Source: Chimonanthus salicifolius
Lineage: Eukaryota > Streptophyta > Magnoliopsida > Laurales > Calycanthaceae
DNA length: 64,000 bases
Assembly: GCA_013350335.1 (NCBI GenBank)
Contig: CM023536.1
Location: forward strand, 46,384,314-46,448,313
Direction of reading: 5' to 3'
The notes below the pieces were generated by a model. It was given only the letters and a program-made list of their open reading frames with translations. It did no database searches and was not told where the DNA came from. Each line of letters starts with the position of its first letter. The first letter of the stretch is position 1. Shown here in pieces: positions 24,977-39,100 of the stretch. A program made the position numbers and the translations under genes.

Positions 24977-27060
24977 TGACAGATTTTATTACCATTAAAA
25001 AGCATAATAAAGTTTAAGGTAGAGGCTAAAAGATAAATTCCAAGATATTTACCATAAATGCTGGAAACAGGAAACAAGGCAGGGTGACTCACATTGTTCC
25101 AGCAATTCGAGTGCTAATATGAGTGTTCTCCTCTTCATCAAGCTTTGCCAAACCAAAGTCAGATATCTTGGGATTAAGATCCCGATCAAGCAATACATTG
25201 GTGGCTTTAATGTCTCTATGCACAACTTTCAATGTTGATTCTTCATGGAGATAAGCAAGACCTCTGGCTATCCCAACACAAATCTTGTGCCTAGTCGGCC
25301 AATTAAGAAATAACTGGCATTCTTCTGCACCTAAACCAAAAGAACAAAAATATCCACAATACCTTTTGTTTTATCCAAGGAACGTGTTAATTGTGAATGT
25401 AAAATAAAATGCAGTGATCTTACCAAACAGTGCACGGGCAAGGTTATTATTTTCCATGTACTCATAAACTAACAACAATTGTTTTGCTTCAATACAACAT
25501 CCATAAAGCTTCACAAGGTTTGGATGTGTTAGAGCAGAAATCAAGCCTATCTCATTCACAAATTCACGGTTTCCTTGTTTTGATTTGGAAGAAAGCTGCT
25601 TAACTGCAATTATGGTTCCATCAGACAATTGACCCTGCATGGGATGAATATTTTGAAGTTTCAGTCATAATCGACAGTTGAATACAACTAAGTAAAGCAG
25701 ATTAACAGAGCAGGATACCTTATAAACAGATCCAAAACCACCTTCTCCAATCTTGTTTGAAATGTTAAAGTTATTAGTGGCAGCTTTAATCTGTCTAAAT
25801 GTAAAGGAACCAGTTCGCAAGTCCAAGCCTCTTAGTTCTGTCCAAGATGAAATATACATATAGTAATAAAAGGTAACAAGAGGTTCATGATGCATTTTCC
25901 ATCTTGACAAACTGCAACCTAGAAGGTTAAGCGCCAAAAACAAACTGTGCAAAGCATATGAGGTATAAGAACTGCAAATGCGATCTCCAGTCCATCCTTC
26001 ACATTCTGAGGCAAATATAGAAAAGACTTCTAAAGCGAAGTTTGGGGTGTCAAGGGCATAGGTCAATATGTTGTAGGGAACAGTTCTTTTCAGAAATGGG
26101 CCCTTTATGAGGCCCACTAGGGAGTCATTGAAAATACAGGACAGGTGAGAGTGAGGTCCACCATGTGCGGCACTTAAAAATTTCCAATTTTAGTATGAGA
26201 TGAGACAGTAGCAAGATCCAAACAGCTTCCCATCTTCATGTTGAAATAGTGTGTGCAGACCTCTATTCGTGAATTAAATAGCTCAATCCAAACTTCCAAC
26301 CATTAACAGGCACTAACGCATGCTTCACTACAATCAGAATCAGACTGGTCTAGGTGGTGGGAAGTTAGTAAAGGGAGATTTGACAAATGCTATAAAATGG
26401 GGAAAAAGTATGAAGCCACACCCCTGGAGATTGATTACTACAGTTAGGGAAATCAGGGCACTAGTCAGGGGCCTTGAAGTTTCCTTTGTTCACATCAGGC
26501 GTGCAACAAATAGGATAGTGGACTACTTTGTCAAAAACGGTGTAGAGGGATCTCTTCCAGATGTTTTGATCCCCAAAGCAAAGCCATTCATTTTAATAGT
26601 ATTTAAATTTGAAGAAAAGAGCGCTTAGGATTGTACATGAAGAACCTCCTTGTTCTCTAGGAGCTGTTATTATTTTGTACTTATTCTCTTGGAGCAGTTT
26701 TTGCTTTTGTTTTTTTTTCTTTTTGTCGCTTGTTTTCCTTTTTAGGCTATACCTTTTAGATCTTTTTCCTATACTATTCATTTTCTTTAATAATATTTCT
26801 TCTTTGTTACCGCTAAAAAAAAAATTGTTTAGCGACGGGTCCATCACTTGCACCTCATGTGAACCAAGATGCCCAGGCACTAGCATATGCTCAATTTATC
26901 ATGTTGGACATCTCTACCTGTGCCAAATACTGGAATACTGGATATTTGTAGGATACCTTATAAAATATGATTCAATGATTTTATTGTTCCTTTTTCACGA
27001 GACCTATGAAAAAGGGATAGACACTTATCCTACATTAATGCAACGACTAAAATGTTTCAA

Positions 27061-27107
<47 letters not shown>

Positions 27108-30100
27108 CTAATGCAAGCATATATTTTAAACAAGATACCTGTATCCATATCTGTATCTTGGACTTCAGAAATATTGAGTGTTGTATTCTGGTTTCCAGAT
27201 CCATTCTGTACCCACATGTGTTTTTGCATCATATGACAAAAATAACTCTTTTTTTTTTTTTTTTTTTGACCAGGGGGTGTCTAGGTCTCTTAGAGAACCG
27301 ACTAATCTTCGGGATATGTGCAAGCCTCCCTACCCATAAACACCGAGTAACTATACAAAACAACTCAAAATTTTATGGGCTTGAAACTTATTTTTCACAA
27401 GTGATACAGTCCAAGAGTGATTGTCACCACAGTCAAAGTTTTGCTGGAGCCAAATCATAGGGAAAGTTTTAATTCACAAGCAATGAAGTCAACTAGGTAG
27501 ATTTAAAAAATAAACATGTGAAACAGCTATTCAACTGGTTGCTTGGGGCCATTTTTATTAATTACTTCTAAAAGTGTTAATGGATAGAATAATAGAGTTT
27601 CATAAAACAGCGAGGCATGAGCAAAGGTGGAGCATGCAAGAGCCAACAGCCTGCTTATAAAAACTACAACCCAGAACAAGACAATTATGCTCTGTTTGAC
27701 TTTTTGAGTTGGCTCACAACTTTTTATTTACATATTGGATATATAACAGTTGATTCTTTTCACCTGGGTCCATACTGGTTTTGCCACACAGGCATCCTTT
27801 CCTCCAAAGGATACCGAAAACCAAGATAAGAAAAGATAATGCTGAAACGACAATTCCAACCACTCCAGCAGTAGGTATCTTTTTCCTATCTGGAGGTATA
27901 AAATCTGCATAAGAGATAAAATCAAACATCACCATCAAATGGAAAGAACCAAGGTATTTTTTTTTTTAGCGGTAAAAGAACAAAATATATTAATATGAAA
28001 AAATTGTACATCAGCTGAAAGGTTCTAGGAGTACTGGACCAAAAGAGAAAAAGCAAAAGTACAAGCCGTGCAGAACGGAAAACATGAATGAAAGTCACAA
28101 TCCATTACATGTGTAAAAAACCCCTATTTACTCATAGAACGAACACTCCTCAAACCGATTTGCTAAACTCCATTTTTGGTGAAGTCGGCCATGCCATTTG
28201 TAGTGCAACTGATTTGTGCATAGGATACGTCGAGTCCTGTAGAAAGATCCCTAATCTCTCTTGCTATGGTAATCAATTTCCAGGAGAGTCGTTTTAGTCC
28301 TTAGCCTATTTAATTGCATTTGCCAAATCTCCCTCAATTATAAGTGATTCCTTCCCATGGAATGACCATAAAGTCAAAGGTTTCCTAATGTTGAGCAAGC
28401 AATTCCACCTCATTTGAGTCCATAATCCCAACCGACTCTGTGAACACCAAATTGGTAACCTCGGTATGATTCCCAAGGACGCCAACCTATCTTTGTCGGC
28501 CCTGGTTTTCCTCTTGCAGCTCCATCTACATTGAATTTCAAGACATGTTGATTAGGGGAAATCCAAGGAATCAAAGGTTTCACCAACCTAGCAATCTCAC
28601 TCCTACAACCTTCCCACAACATAAAAAAATCTCCCATTTTTTGCCCCTTGAATTCTTTACCAGATAAAAGCCACAAGCATGACCTCCATTTTTCACTATG
28701 AAAAAAGTTCGCTAACTTTGATTGATTTTCCTTCAAAGATCCTAGAATTTATTTCTTTACATATGGTCAAAAGTACTACAGCTGGAATTGTGCTCCATGC
28801 AGCTTTCACTCTAGGTCCTAGTCTCATTAAAGACCATGAGCCCAAAGTTCCAAAACAAGTTCTATCTAATACCCACGGGATATCAAAGAGATTCACAAAA
28901 GATAGCGCACACATTCCTAGCAATAGGATAATTGACAAAAAAGATGGTCAACATCCTCCTCTGAAAATCCACAAAGGGAGCAACTAAAATTCTCTTCTGA
29001 ACTCAGCAGACCCTCCTTTTAAGATTAATTCAAGTAAGAATTTTCCATTTAGAGCACACCATTCAAAAGACTGAACTCTAAGTCGAGCTAGAATAGAAGA
29101 GAAAATCAAAATATCGTTTTTATAAGGAACAACATTAAATTGATTGGCAAAAAAAACCCTCATAATTTCTCAAAAGTATGTCACTAATTTGTTTTCTCAA
29201 AATAGGCTATTAGTCTAACTCATGTATTGGGAATCAAATTCAGTCCAAATTCAAAATAGCTAGAACAAAGAAAGCTAACCCAGATGTATCAGAAAAAATG
29301 ATTGACGATGACGATCATGCCAAAAATATCGTTTTCTCTAATTAGAAACAGATAAAAGATAATATTGTTCATAATTTTATTTCTTATATACCATTTTTCT
29401 GAACTTCTATATCGATTTGATCATATTTAGAAAATGTGTAGACTTTGTAAGTTAAATTAAATCAATCAATAACATAATTTCTCATGCTACCAAATATCAA
29501 ATAAGACTTATGTTATTTGAGTTGCACAAAGAAGCTTTGTCAATATGTATGAACTTACCAGGATCCACAGAAATGGCAGAAATTAGAGGGCCATACGTTC
29601 CTCTTGTGGGGATGAATGTCGTGCCTTTTCCATCCCAATAAAAACGAATCTCTAACGTGTTAGTTGTCACAATTGCAGTATAATTTTTCACAATGCCTCT
29701 ATGTGTCCCATTTGCTTCATATTCAATATTAAAATCTTTCCGCACCAATTTCCCCTGCAACAATCCCATTTATTTAGACTTGACTTCAATAAGCAATTTG
29801 GAGAAATATATGTGAAAGGTGATCAATACCTGAATATAAACATCAAAAATTCGCCTTCCAAGGCTACTGTAATTGCCGGTACTATTATTGGTGAACATTA
29901 TCTCTGCAAAGTGTAGTTTCACTGTGTAATTCCCATTTAACAAACAGAGTCCATAGTAAGTCAAGGAGAGAGGCGAAAGTCGTGCACTTGAGTACAATTC
30001 AGAATTGAACATTGAGAGTCTTGAAACATCTGATGCTATATAGTTGTCTAACAGTTGCTTATTGTCCAAAAAGTTTCCAGTGCTGCTAAATGCCCAGTTG

Positions 30101-33100
30101 TTTCCCCAAATGAAATTTGAAGCTCCACCCCCATCTTGATCTTTATCAAATATGGTACTTCTACTTCCATCACTTTCTCTAACATTGACTTCCCCTCCAC
30201 CACAATTGATATGCAATGAATGTAATGCTGTCAAAGGAATTTTATGTTAGTCACTACAATTTATGGAAAGAAATGACATAGTCAAAATTTTTTTTTCCAA
30301 TTTAGTTTCCATATCAACCTAATCTAATCTAGTTCAACATCTCAATTGATTTGTCCACTTAATTTGTTCTGTAATTTATTAAGTTTGATAATAAAAGAGA
30401 AAATGCACCAAGAAACTTGACTATTCATTAAGAAACCACTCTATTTATATACATGACATTGATAAGAGATAAACAACATTGCTTCCCCAAGAAAACATTA
30501 TTTCCTTTATCTTAACCTATATGGGTAGTTCAGTTGGTATAAGCCTTTAGAATTAGACTAGAGGTCTTGGATTCGATTCCCCTCAGGGTTACCTGATACA
30601 CGAGACTTGCGGAGAGTTTCGTGTATCCATGGGGTTAGTTTCACCTCCAATATGGGGTGGGAGTGCCCATGTTATACCAAAAAAAACAAAAAACAAAAAA
30701 AAAAAACATTGCTTCCCCAAGAACTCAGCGGTGTTGTGATTTTTTGTCATAATTAGAAATAGTTTTATCAAATGACAGACTTTCGTGGGATTCCATATCT
30801 ATGCAAATTTAATCACAAGATAAAATCTTTATATTCAACTGTTATATAACTACAGATAATTTTTTTTTTAGCAGTAAAAGAGAATACTTTTATTAAAAGG
30901 AAAAAATATAAGACAAAGTACACAAGGCCTAACAGAATTAGGCCCAACAGAAAAGCAAAAGAAAAGGAATTACAAAAAAACAACTAAAACAATAAGACTC
31001 CAGTGGTACAATATAAACTATCAGCCTGGTCAAAGTAGCCACAAATAGAACCACCGAAGCCATTCTTGGCAAAGAAGGCTACTACTCCATGGTTGTTTGG
31101 CTTATATGGACGAAAGACATCTCCAGACCCGAAACCAATTCCTTAATCTCACCTCTAGCCCACTTAATAGCGTTAGATGAGTCACTTTCAATAACTAATT
31201 TTTCTCCCCCTAAACCCGTTCCTTAAGTCAAGGCTCTCCTAATACTAAGAAGTTCCGCCTCATTTGATTTCATGATCCCCACTGGATCCATAAAGAAAAC
31301 ATGAGTGGGACCCGAATGATCTCTAAGGACGCCTCCAATCCCAACTGGACCAGGAGACCCCCTTGTTGTCCCATCCACATTGAATTTCAACGTGCCCATT
31401 GGAGGTGGAGACGAGTCCACACAATTCTTACGACTCTGAGGTCGAAACACCGTACCACCCTCCCAACACTAAATAAGGTCTTAAGGCTTTAAGATCTCTG
31501 AACATTAGACTTACATTATTTTCAAATCAATCATGTTTTGCTGAACATGTAGACTTACATTTTGGGCATCGAGTCTTCAAGCAAGGAGTGATTCCACTTC
31601 TACATCAGTATGTGGTCAAGAATATGTTAGCATTTAAATATCATTTAAAAACTTGCATTATGCAATTTTAAAATTGAATAAAACAGATAATCACAAAGTG
31701 AAAGGTATTTTTTTTTTTTTAACAAAAATCTTGACACAAGTAGATGAGATGCTTACGAATTATTCACCATGGAAGAACTTCCAAACAAGTTTCTGAAAAG
31801 AACAAAGTGAATATTATGTTAAATATAGAAATAATAATTAACATAAATTGAAAAAAACACATACAACTTCCAATTAAATGAAGACACGAAGTTTTCTTAC
31901 ACATTTCCTTGTTGACAGTCCCCTGTGCCTTCCAGTTTAAAATTGTTGTAAGAAAGGTCACTGCATCTCAACAATGTATCAAAATTGATGAAATCTATGA
32001 TGTTTCCACATGAAATGATAAGGAATTATACTTTTCAAGGAATAAAAACCTAAAACAGATAAAATTTTCACATTTTTTTTCTACAGATGTTTCTTCTAAA
32101 TGTGACATTTGCATATTAATTAGTGAAAAGTATCACTTAAACCAAAAAAAAACCTTACATATTAACTCCTTTGCTTATCATCCAGTTTGGAATAGTCCCA
32201 GTTAATAGGTTACCAGTTAAGTATCTAATCAAAGGTCACATCAACAATATATTAATTGACTTGCCACTTTTAAGAAAAGCATTACTTGGAAAGAGTGATA
32301 ACAAGAAATTGATCACTTACATGAAACGAAATTTTCCAGGTCCAACAAAGGTGTCTGGAATTTGTCCTGTCAACTTATTAAAGCTTAAGTCTCTGCCAAA
32401 AACAAGTCACAAATAATGATAAGACAATCTCATGAAAAGAATACTTAAATATACTTTAATTGTAAACAACTCCTAATTAAATGCAGTACCTCAATCTTTT
32501 TCTTGGGCAATTCTCATCTCAATTTTTTTTTTTCAAAATTTGGGAAATATTCAGTTAAAATCTAAGTTATAAAATGACAATATTCATTGTAGCTTTTACA
32601 TATTCCATCTCTAAATCTACTATTTGATTCATCATCTTTAGTTTCTCAAAGCCTACTTAATTTTTTACTTTAGATTATATTGGAACACTTTCAATCACAT
32701 TGATCCCATTAATACTTTTCAATCTTTGAATGGAAGAAATGACAAATCAATTAAAAACATCAAATGATGATCTTGAGTCACAACAACTCCAATTCCCACT
32801 ACAATGACTTTAGAAGAAAGGGATTAGGAAATTCATCCTTATTTATCAAACTTATTTCCTTACCAAGGAAGGCAACTAAGAAGCTCAACAATAGACAAAA
32901 GATCAAATTAGCATTTTATTCAAACATATCAACTTACAAGGTTTTCAACTCTATCATATTTCCAACATAGCCTGGTATGGAACCAGTGAGATTACAATTC
33001 CTCAATATCCTGAAATATAAAATAAATTGTTTCTAGTTTAGTAGAAGCAGAGTTGAATCTTCAACAACATATGAAAAAATACAAAACATTCAACTTACAA

Positions 33101-36100
33101 TGTTACCATGCTTTTCATCCTATCGAGCAATGGAAAAGATGATGCTGTTCCATTTATATCACTAATCCTCCTACGCGTACAAATTATTACAAGAAGAGTT
33201 ATGAGAGTTTCAAATTCCCTCAATTCTTTTAAATTAATTTACAATCATGGAAAAAAATAATTCAACTATAAATAGCTAATAATATGAACTCTGGAGGCCT
33301 TCACTTACAGATCAGTTATCTTTTCCAACATAGAAATACCCGAAGGAATCGGACCTTGCAAACCACTTCCTTGTATTGCGCTGTCATTGAAGAAATTTGA
33401 ACACAATCAATGATCCAAAATGAAGAGAAAAAAGTACTACTCTTTTTTATGACCAAGGTGTCTATGGGTCTCACCTGTATTTGGACAGGGGACATTTTAA
33501 CCTGACTAGTCCTTAGGGCATGTGCAAGCCTCCCAGTCCCACACACACCGGGTAAGAGGAATGACATAGAGGGGTGTTGAGCATAAATCGAAGTCAAGAC
33601 TTCCCTTTATGAGGGGAGCTTCTTGACCGTCAGGTTAACCCCCTCTTGGGTTATAAAACAAGTACTATGAAGAAACAATAATCGAAATAATAGATTTCTC
33701 ACACTTTGTCAAGTTGCGTCCAGTTCTGAATGAAATCTGGTATCTTCCCTGTGAAGTTATTATCACTAATTCGACTGCATAGAGCAAAAACTAAAGTTAT
33801 AAAAGAAAAGAGAGAATGGGTAACAATCATTGAAGCCTCAAACAACCTATAAGCATTAAATAGAAAAGATTAAAAAATTAATGAAGCCTTACAAATCACT
33901 CAAATTTGTCAAATTGGCAAGTGTGCTTGGCAACTCCCCGTAAAATGCATTAGAAGAAATAACACTGCAATTGTTGAAAAGGAAAACTGAACAATTAGGA
34001 TGGATTAAAATTTTGGAGGTAAATAAAATAAAGAGAAATCTTATACTTCTTATCTTAAATAAGACCTAACAAATTTTACAATGTAGACATAAAAGTGGAG
34101 CAGTATATGATTGAAACACAATAAATTAAAGAGAAGGTATAAATTGTTCAAAAAAATAGTAGTTAATTATGCAAATATTATAAAAGAAAGGCATGAAAAT
34201 CTCCTAATTGATATAATCTTAGCAATGTCTACAATAAAATTACGAATAGAAAGAGATACTAAATGATCACAACGCACTTAAATTCTACAGGAAAGTTCCA
34301 AACTTTTAAAACAAGTAGATCCCTTTCTCCTGCAAAAAGAAGGAAACTCACTCACAAACATAAAACTTGTCTTCGTCTAAGTAAGGGAAATACATTAATG
34401 GCCTTAGAGGCTCCCATGTTAGACCTTTAACTCACCATAAAGATAAAATTCCAAATAAATATAGTAAAAACATGGTTTGATTGATCCAATCAAAATGATT
34501 TTTTGTGGGCAACAAGTTAAACTTAACATTTTAATAGAACCATCACCATCACCATACGTTAGTCTTACATAGGTGAGCTTAAGAAAAGTGCAGCTTAAGG
34601 AGGAGTGCAAAGATCATTACTTAGGTAAAATGATGATCCTCGACAATCAATGTTGTACACTTTATGAGCCTGCCTATGAAGGGCCCACCAATGTTGATGG
34701 TAATGAGTCCATTGAAAATGTCTAATCTTGAATTTGTAGCCTATCAAAATCATATCAATTGGATATATGAAGTCATTGTTTTCAAAGACAATCATTTAGG
34801 GGTTAAAAAACTGATAAAAAAATTTAATGCTTGGAAAACATGGCTTGATCATAAGTTATCTTTTGTGGGCAACAAGTTCAAAGTTAGAGATTTTCATTGG
34901 ACTCATAACCATCACCATAAGTGAGCCTTCCATAGGTGGGTTCACGAAAAGTGCAGCTTGGGAAGGGGGAGAAGAAGGATGTTCGTGAATTTTGAGGCCC
35001 TAAAGTTCATGACTTCATTTGTCCAAGCAGGATGGAACTTAATAGGCACCATATATAAGTCAAGGCATTTGAAGCCCACCCATTTGTGTGGGACTATTCG
35101 ATTCTAGAAGCCATAATTTTCAAAGGTCTAAAAGTTTGTTGTGGAATTGGAGTCAATTTAAAATGAATCTCAATCCAATGGTGAGATCAACCTGAAATGG
35201 GTTCAAATTGGATATGGATCCAATCAAAAGGGTAGAAGTGTGCAAAGTGGGGGGGGGTGGGGGGTGGGGGGTAGGGGGTGAAGAAGGTCATTAATGAGGC
35301 CCAACTGGGATCCACTCGGGTTAAGAGAATATTTTCTCTCTCAAAAGTGACGTGCCTTAGTGAAACAAAGTGTAATGATCTAGAGAGAGAGTATTCATAT
35401 TCATTTTTGTAAAATAGAGCCCTCGCCTTTTTTTATCATGGGGTCCATCTAGATGCATGCTAATCACTAGGAGTAAGGAGTGGACGAATAAGATCATTAG
35501 GTGAATTAGAAGTGGATGAAAGTTTCAACTTCATCCTATCATAATAGCAAAATTATAGAAATTTAAATTTTAAATATTCGTAGTTTTTTCTTTGTATTTT
35601 TAATATATAATTTTAGTATTTTTTTCTTCCTCTTCTTTACAAGGGTGAGACATCAGACAAGGCAATTGGTCCATATTAACTTGTTGAATCTTTCTTAAAC
35701 TTCTTTCTTCCTTCTTACCTTCAAAATTACAACTAACAACTTGGAATTTAAGCACCCTAACGAGGAAGACTTTAGATTAACTAGATGTTCTGAAGAAAAA
35801 AAAAAGGACCATATGCACTGCTTGTCTGCAAAAGACTAAGTGGAATTCTATTATAAGCTATTATAAGTAGGGGAGTGCAATTCTAGAAACGGTTTAGGTA
35901 TTGTTGTTAGTGACACTATTAAACAGAAGATTGTTGAGTTCTACGAAGAACAAATACGATTATCATGATCGAAGTGATCTTAGATTGTGAAATCCTAAAT
36001 ATTATTAGTGCCTATGTACCTCAATCCAAGTTGAGAGAGACTGCAAGGGGTGACTTTTGGCTATCTATGGATGATTAAGTGCGAAGTAAACCTTTGGATA

Positions 36101-39100
36101 AGAGTATCATAATTGGAGGTCCTAAATGGACATTTAGGAAGTATCGTAATGGGTATAAAACCACAAATGAAGAACATGGGTTCAGATTAAAAAAACGACT
36201 TCGGAAAATCAATTCTCGATTTTGCAGTAGCCTATGAATTAGTCATAATTTAAAATTTGCTCCGAAAGAAAAAATGAACATTTTATTACATTTAAAAGTG
36301 GGAAGTTAATGCTTCAAATAGACTTCTTTCTACTTAGACATAGAGAAATTACTGTCGTAAGGATTACAAAGTTATCCCTGGTGAAAGTCTCACAACATAA
36401 CATAGACTTTTAGTTTTGGACTTACTTCTTAAAAATAGATCACAAAAAATAGCAACAAAGAAGCCTCCTAGAATTAGATGGTGGAATTTGAAAGAGGAAA
36501 AAAAATAATGAAACTTTGGAAAAAAAGGGTAATAAAGGGTCCCTAAGACAAGAGTCAAATATATCTAAAAATCAATTTGGCTTTATGCCGGGTAGGCAAA
36601 AACATAAGCTATTTTTATTCTAAAATACCTTATGGAAAAATATAAGGAGAAGAGGAAGAACCTTTATATGACTTTTATTGACCTAGTAAAAGCCTATAAT
36701 AGAGTATCAAGGAAACTAATTTGGAAAACGAAGACCCTCGGAAATGAATACATTCCCAACAACTATGTTCAGATTGTTCAAAATATGTACGACGGTGAGA
36801 CCCTTAGCATTAGAACCGTTTGTTAGAGTGAGACCTTATCAAGGATCTTCTTTAAGCCCATACCTGTTTGCGCCAATGTTATCAGACCCCGACTGGCCCG
36901 CATTCAAACCGGAGGTCGGACCGGGGTCATGAACTTAAGGGCTCAGTTTAAGATAAAAACCATTTGGAATCAAAACCCTTCAAGACCCTTGTTGGCCCGC
37001 GGGTCAAAACGGGTTTCATTATTAACCCGTCAATCGTGATCCCACGGGTCAACCTAAAATCATAATTTTTACCAGTTTTCGTTGTTATTCTTATTCAGGT
37101 TTTTTTTTTTTTTCTAGTTTTATCATTGGGAGTTTGGGACTCATGATTGACTAAAAGCTATTTTTTTTCTATTGATGTTTCGGTAGACTATTCGGTTCTG
37201 ATAACATTGGTTTGCGCTAATCATAGACGACTTAACATCAAGAACTTAAGATGATGTATCATGGTATATGCTTTTCGTAGATCATATAATAAATTAGTGA
37301 GACGAAACAATAACTCAATGTAATGCTAGATTTGTAGACGAGAATATTAGAGTCAAATAGTTTGAGAATTGGTAGAACTAAAATAGAATACATAGAATAT
37401 AATTTTAGTGGGTTAGACGATTGTGAGGATAACTTGGTACAAATAGGAAGCGACTTAGTTGCATAATAAGTTAAGTTTAGATATTTGGACTTTATGGTAG
37501 AATCTTAAAAAGATTTCAACTTAGATATAATGAATAGGATAACAGTGGGTAGCCAAAATATAGACAAGCTAGCGGGGTCTTGTGCGATAAAAGAGTTCCT
37601 TTCACTTAGAATGGTGATTTATTAGATCTACAATGCAATACGGAACAGAGTTTTGGACAATCAGAAAAGAAAAGTAAACAAAGTTAGAATGACGGATATG
37701 CACGGTTTGACCTTAGAGGGCAGTGTTGGAAATGCCGTGTTAGGGATAGCTTAAAGATAACTCCGATGGATGGCCAATTGAGATAAACTTGTTTGAAGTG
37801 GCTTGGTGATGTTAGTAGAAAATCAAACAAAGTCCCAGTGTGTAGAGCTGAGAGGCTACGAATCGAAGGCATTGGGAGGAATGAGCGACCTTTAAAAACA
37901 TGGAGGAAAGGAATAAAAAAGACATGTTAGATTGCAGAGTAATTGATGATGATATAGTTTATGATAGAGTTAATCGGAGAAGAAAAATTCATGAAGCCGA
38001 CCCTAGATAGATGAGACACTTTGCTGATGATGATGATGAGATAAATGTTTTTCTTTTCTTGAAAACTCAACTATTTATAGGAATAGTTGGATGCTACTTG
38101 AGATATATAACTGGTCAGGAGATGTAGATGAGAGAGAACGGTTTAAATAACTCTATATAGAGGTCTCAATCAAGTGTCTTGTAGAGAACATCCCTACAAA
38201 TATTTTCCCATATAGACAATTACAAATGAGAATATGAAAGACGAGGGTCTTACAGTCTCTTTATGTTGACTAGATCCCCAAGCTCTGCAGGAAGAGGGCC
38301 AGAAAGCTGGTTGGACTCCAAGACCCTGAAAGTTAAAATTTCCTTGGTTGTTATCACTGAGACCCATACTAATTCAAAAGGGAGCCGGTTGATAAAATGT
38401 GTAAATAAGTTCAAAACTTACAGTTCTCTGAGAGTGGTGATTTTTCCAAGTTCTTTAGGGATTGGCCCTGATAAGCGGTTTCCAAGAAGAGAGCTACAAT
38501 AGCATTTCTTAGTTAATCATATTGGGAGAAACTTGCTTAGATATGCTAAAGCTAACCAATAAGATGGCTTAAAATTTACATATTCAACAAATGGGTGGAA
38601 CCCCACTCTGCAGGTATTGTGCCATTGAGGAAGTTACGTGTCAAATCTCAGTTAAACAAGTAATGGAAGGAAATTAGAATTTAGAGCTGGTGTGGAAGAA
38701 TGAGATGCTGTATTGGCAAAGTAAAAGCAGTTGTTACATTTGTTGGAGAAAAGGAAGCTTGACCAACTCTTTTGGAAGCACTCCTTGAAGACTCTGAGCC
38801 TTGAGGATTCTGGGAACAACACAGACTTCCCTTCTCAGTAATCCATGTTACAAATATTACACTGATAATCTACATATAGCTCAATTGGTTGCCTCCTACT
38901 TCAGGAAGTAGAAGGTTGCGGGTTCAAGCCCTCATGGCTTAACCTTGATGTGCCCTAAGGGTAGTAGGCTCACCTAAGAGGGTTTTAGTTGGAATCCCGC
39001 GATTTCCCACATGCAAATTAAAAAAAAAAAAAAAAATATTACACTGATTAAAAGGGTGGGTGGGTGTATGCTACACTCACAAGCTTTAAAAGAATAGGTT

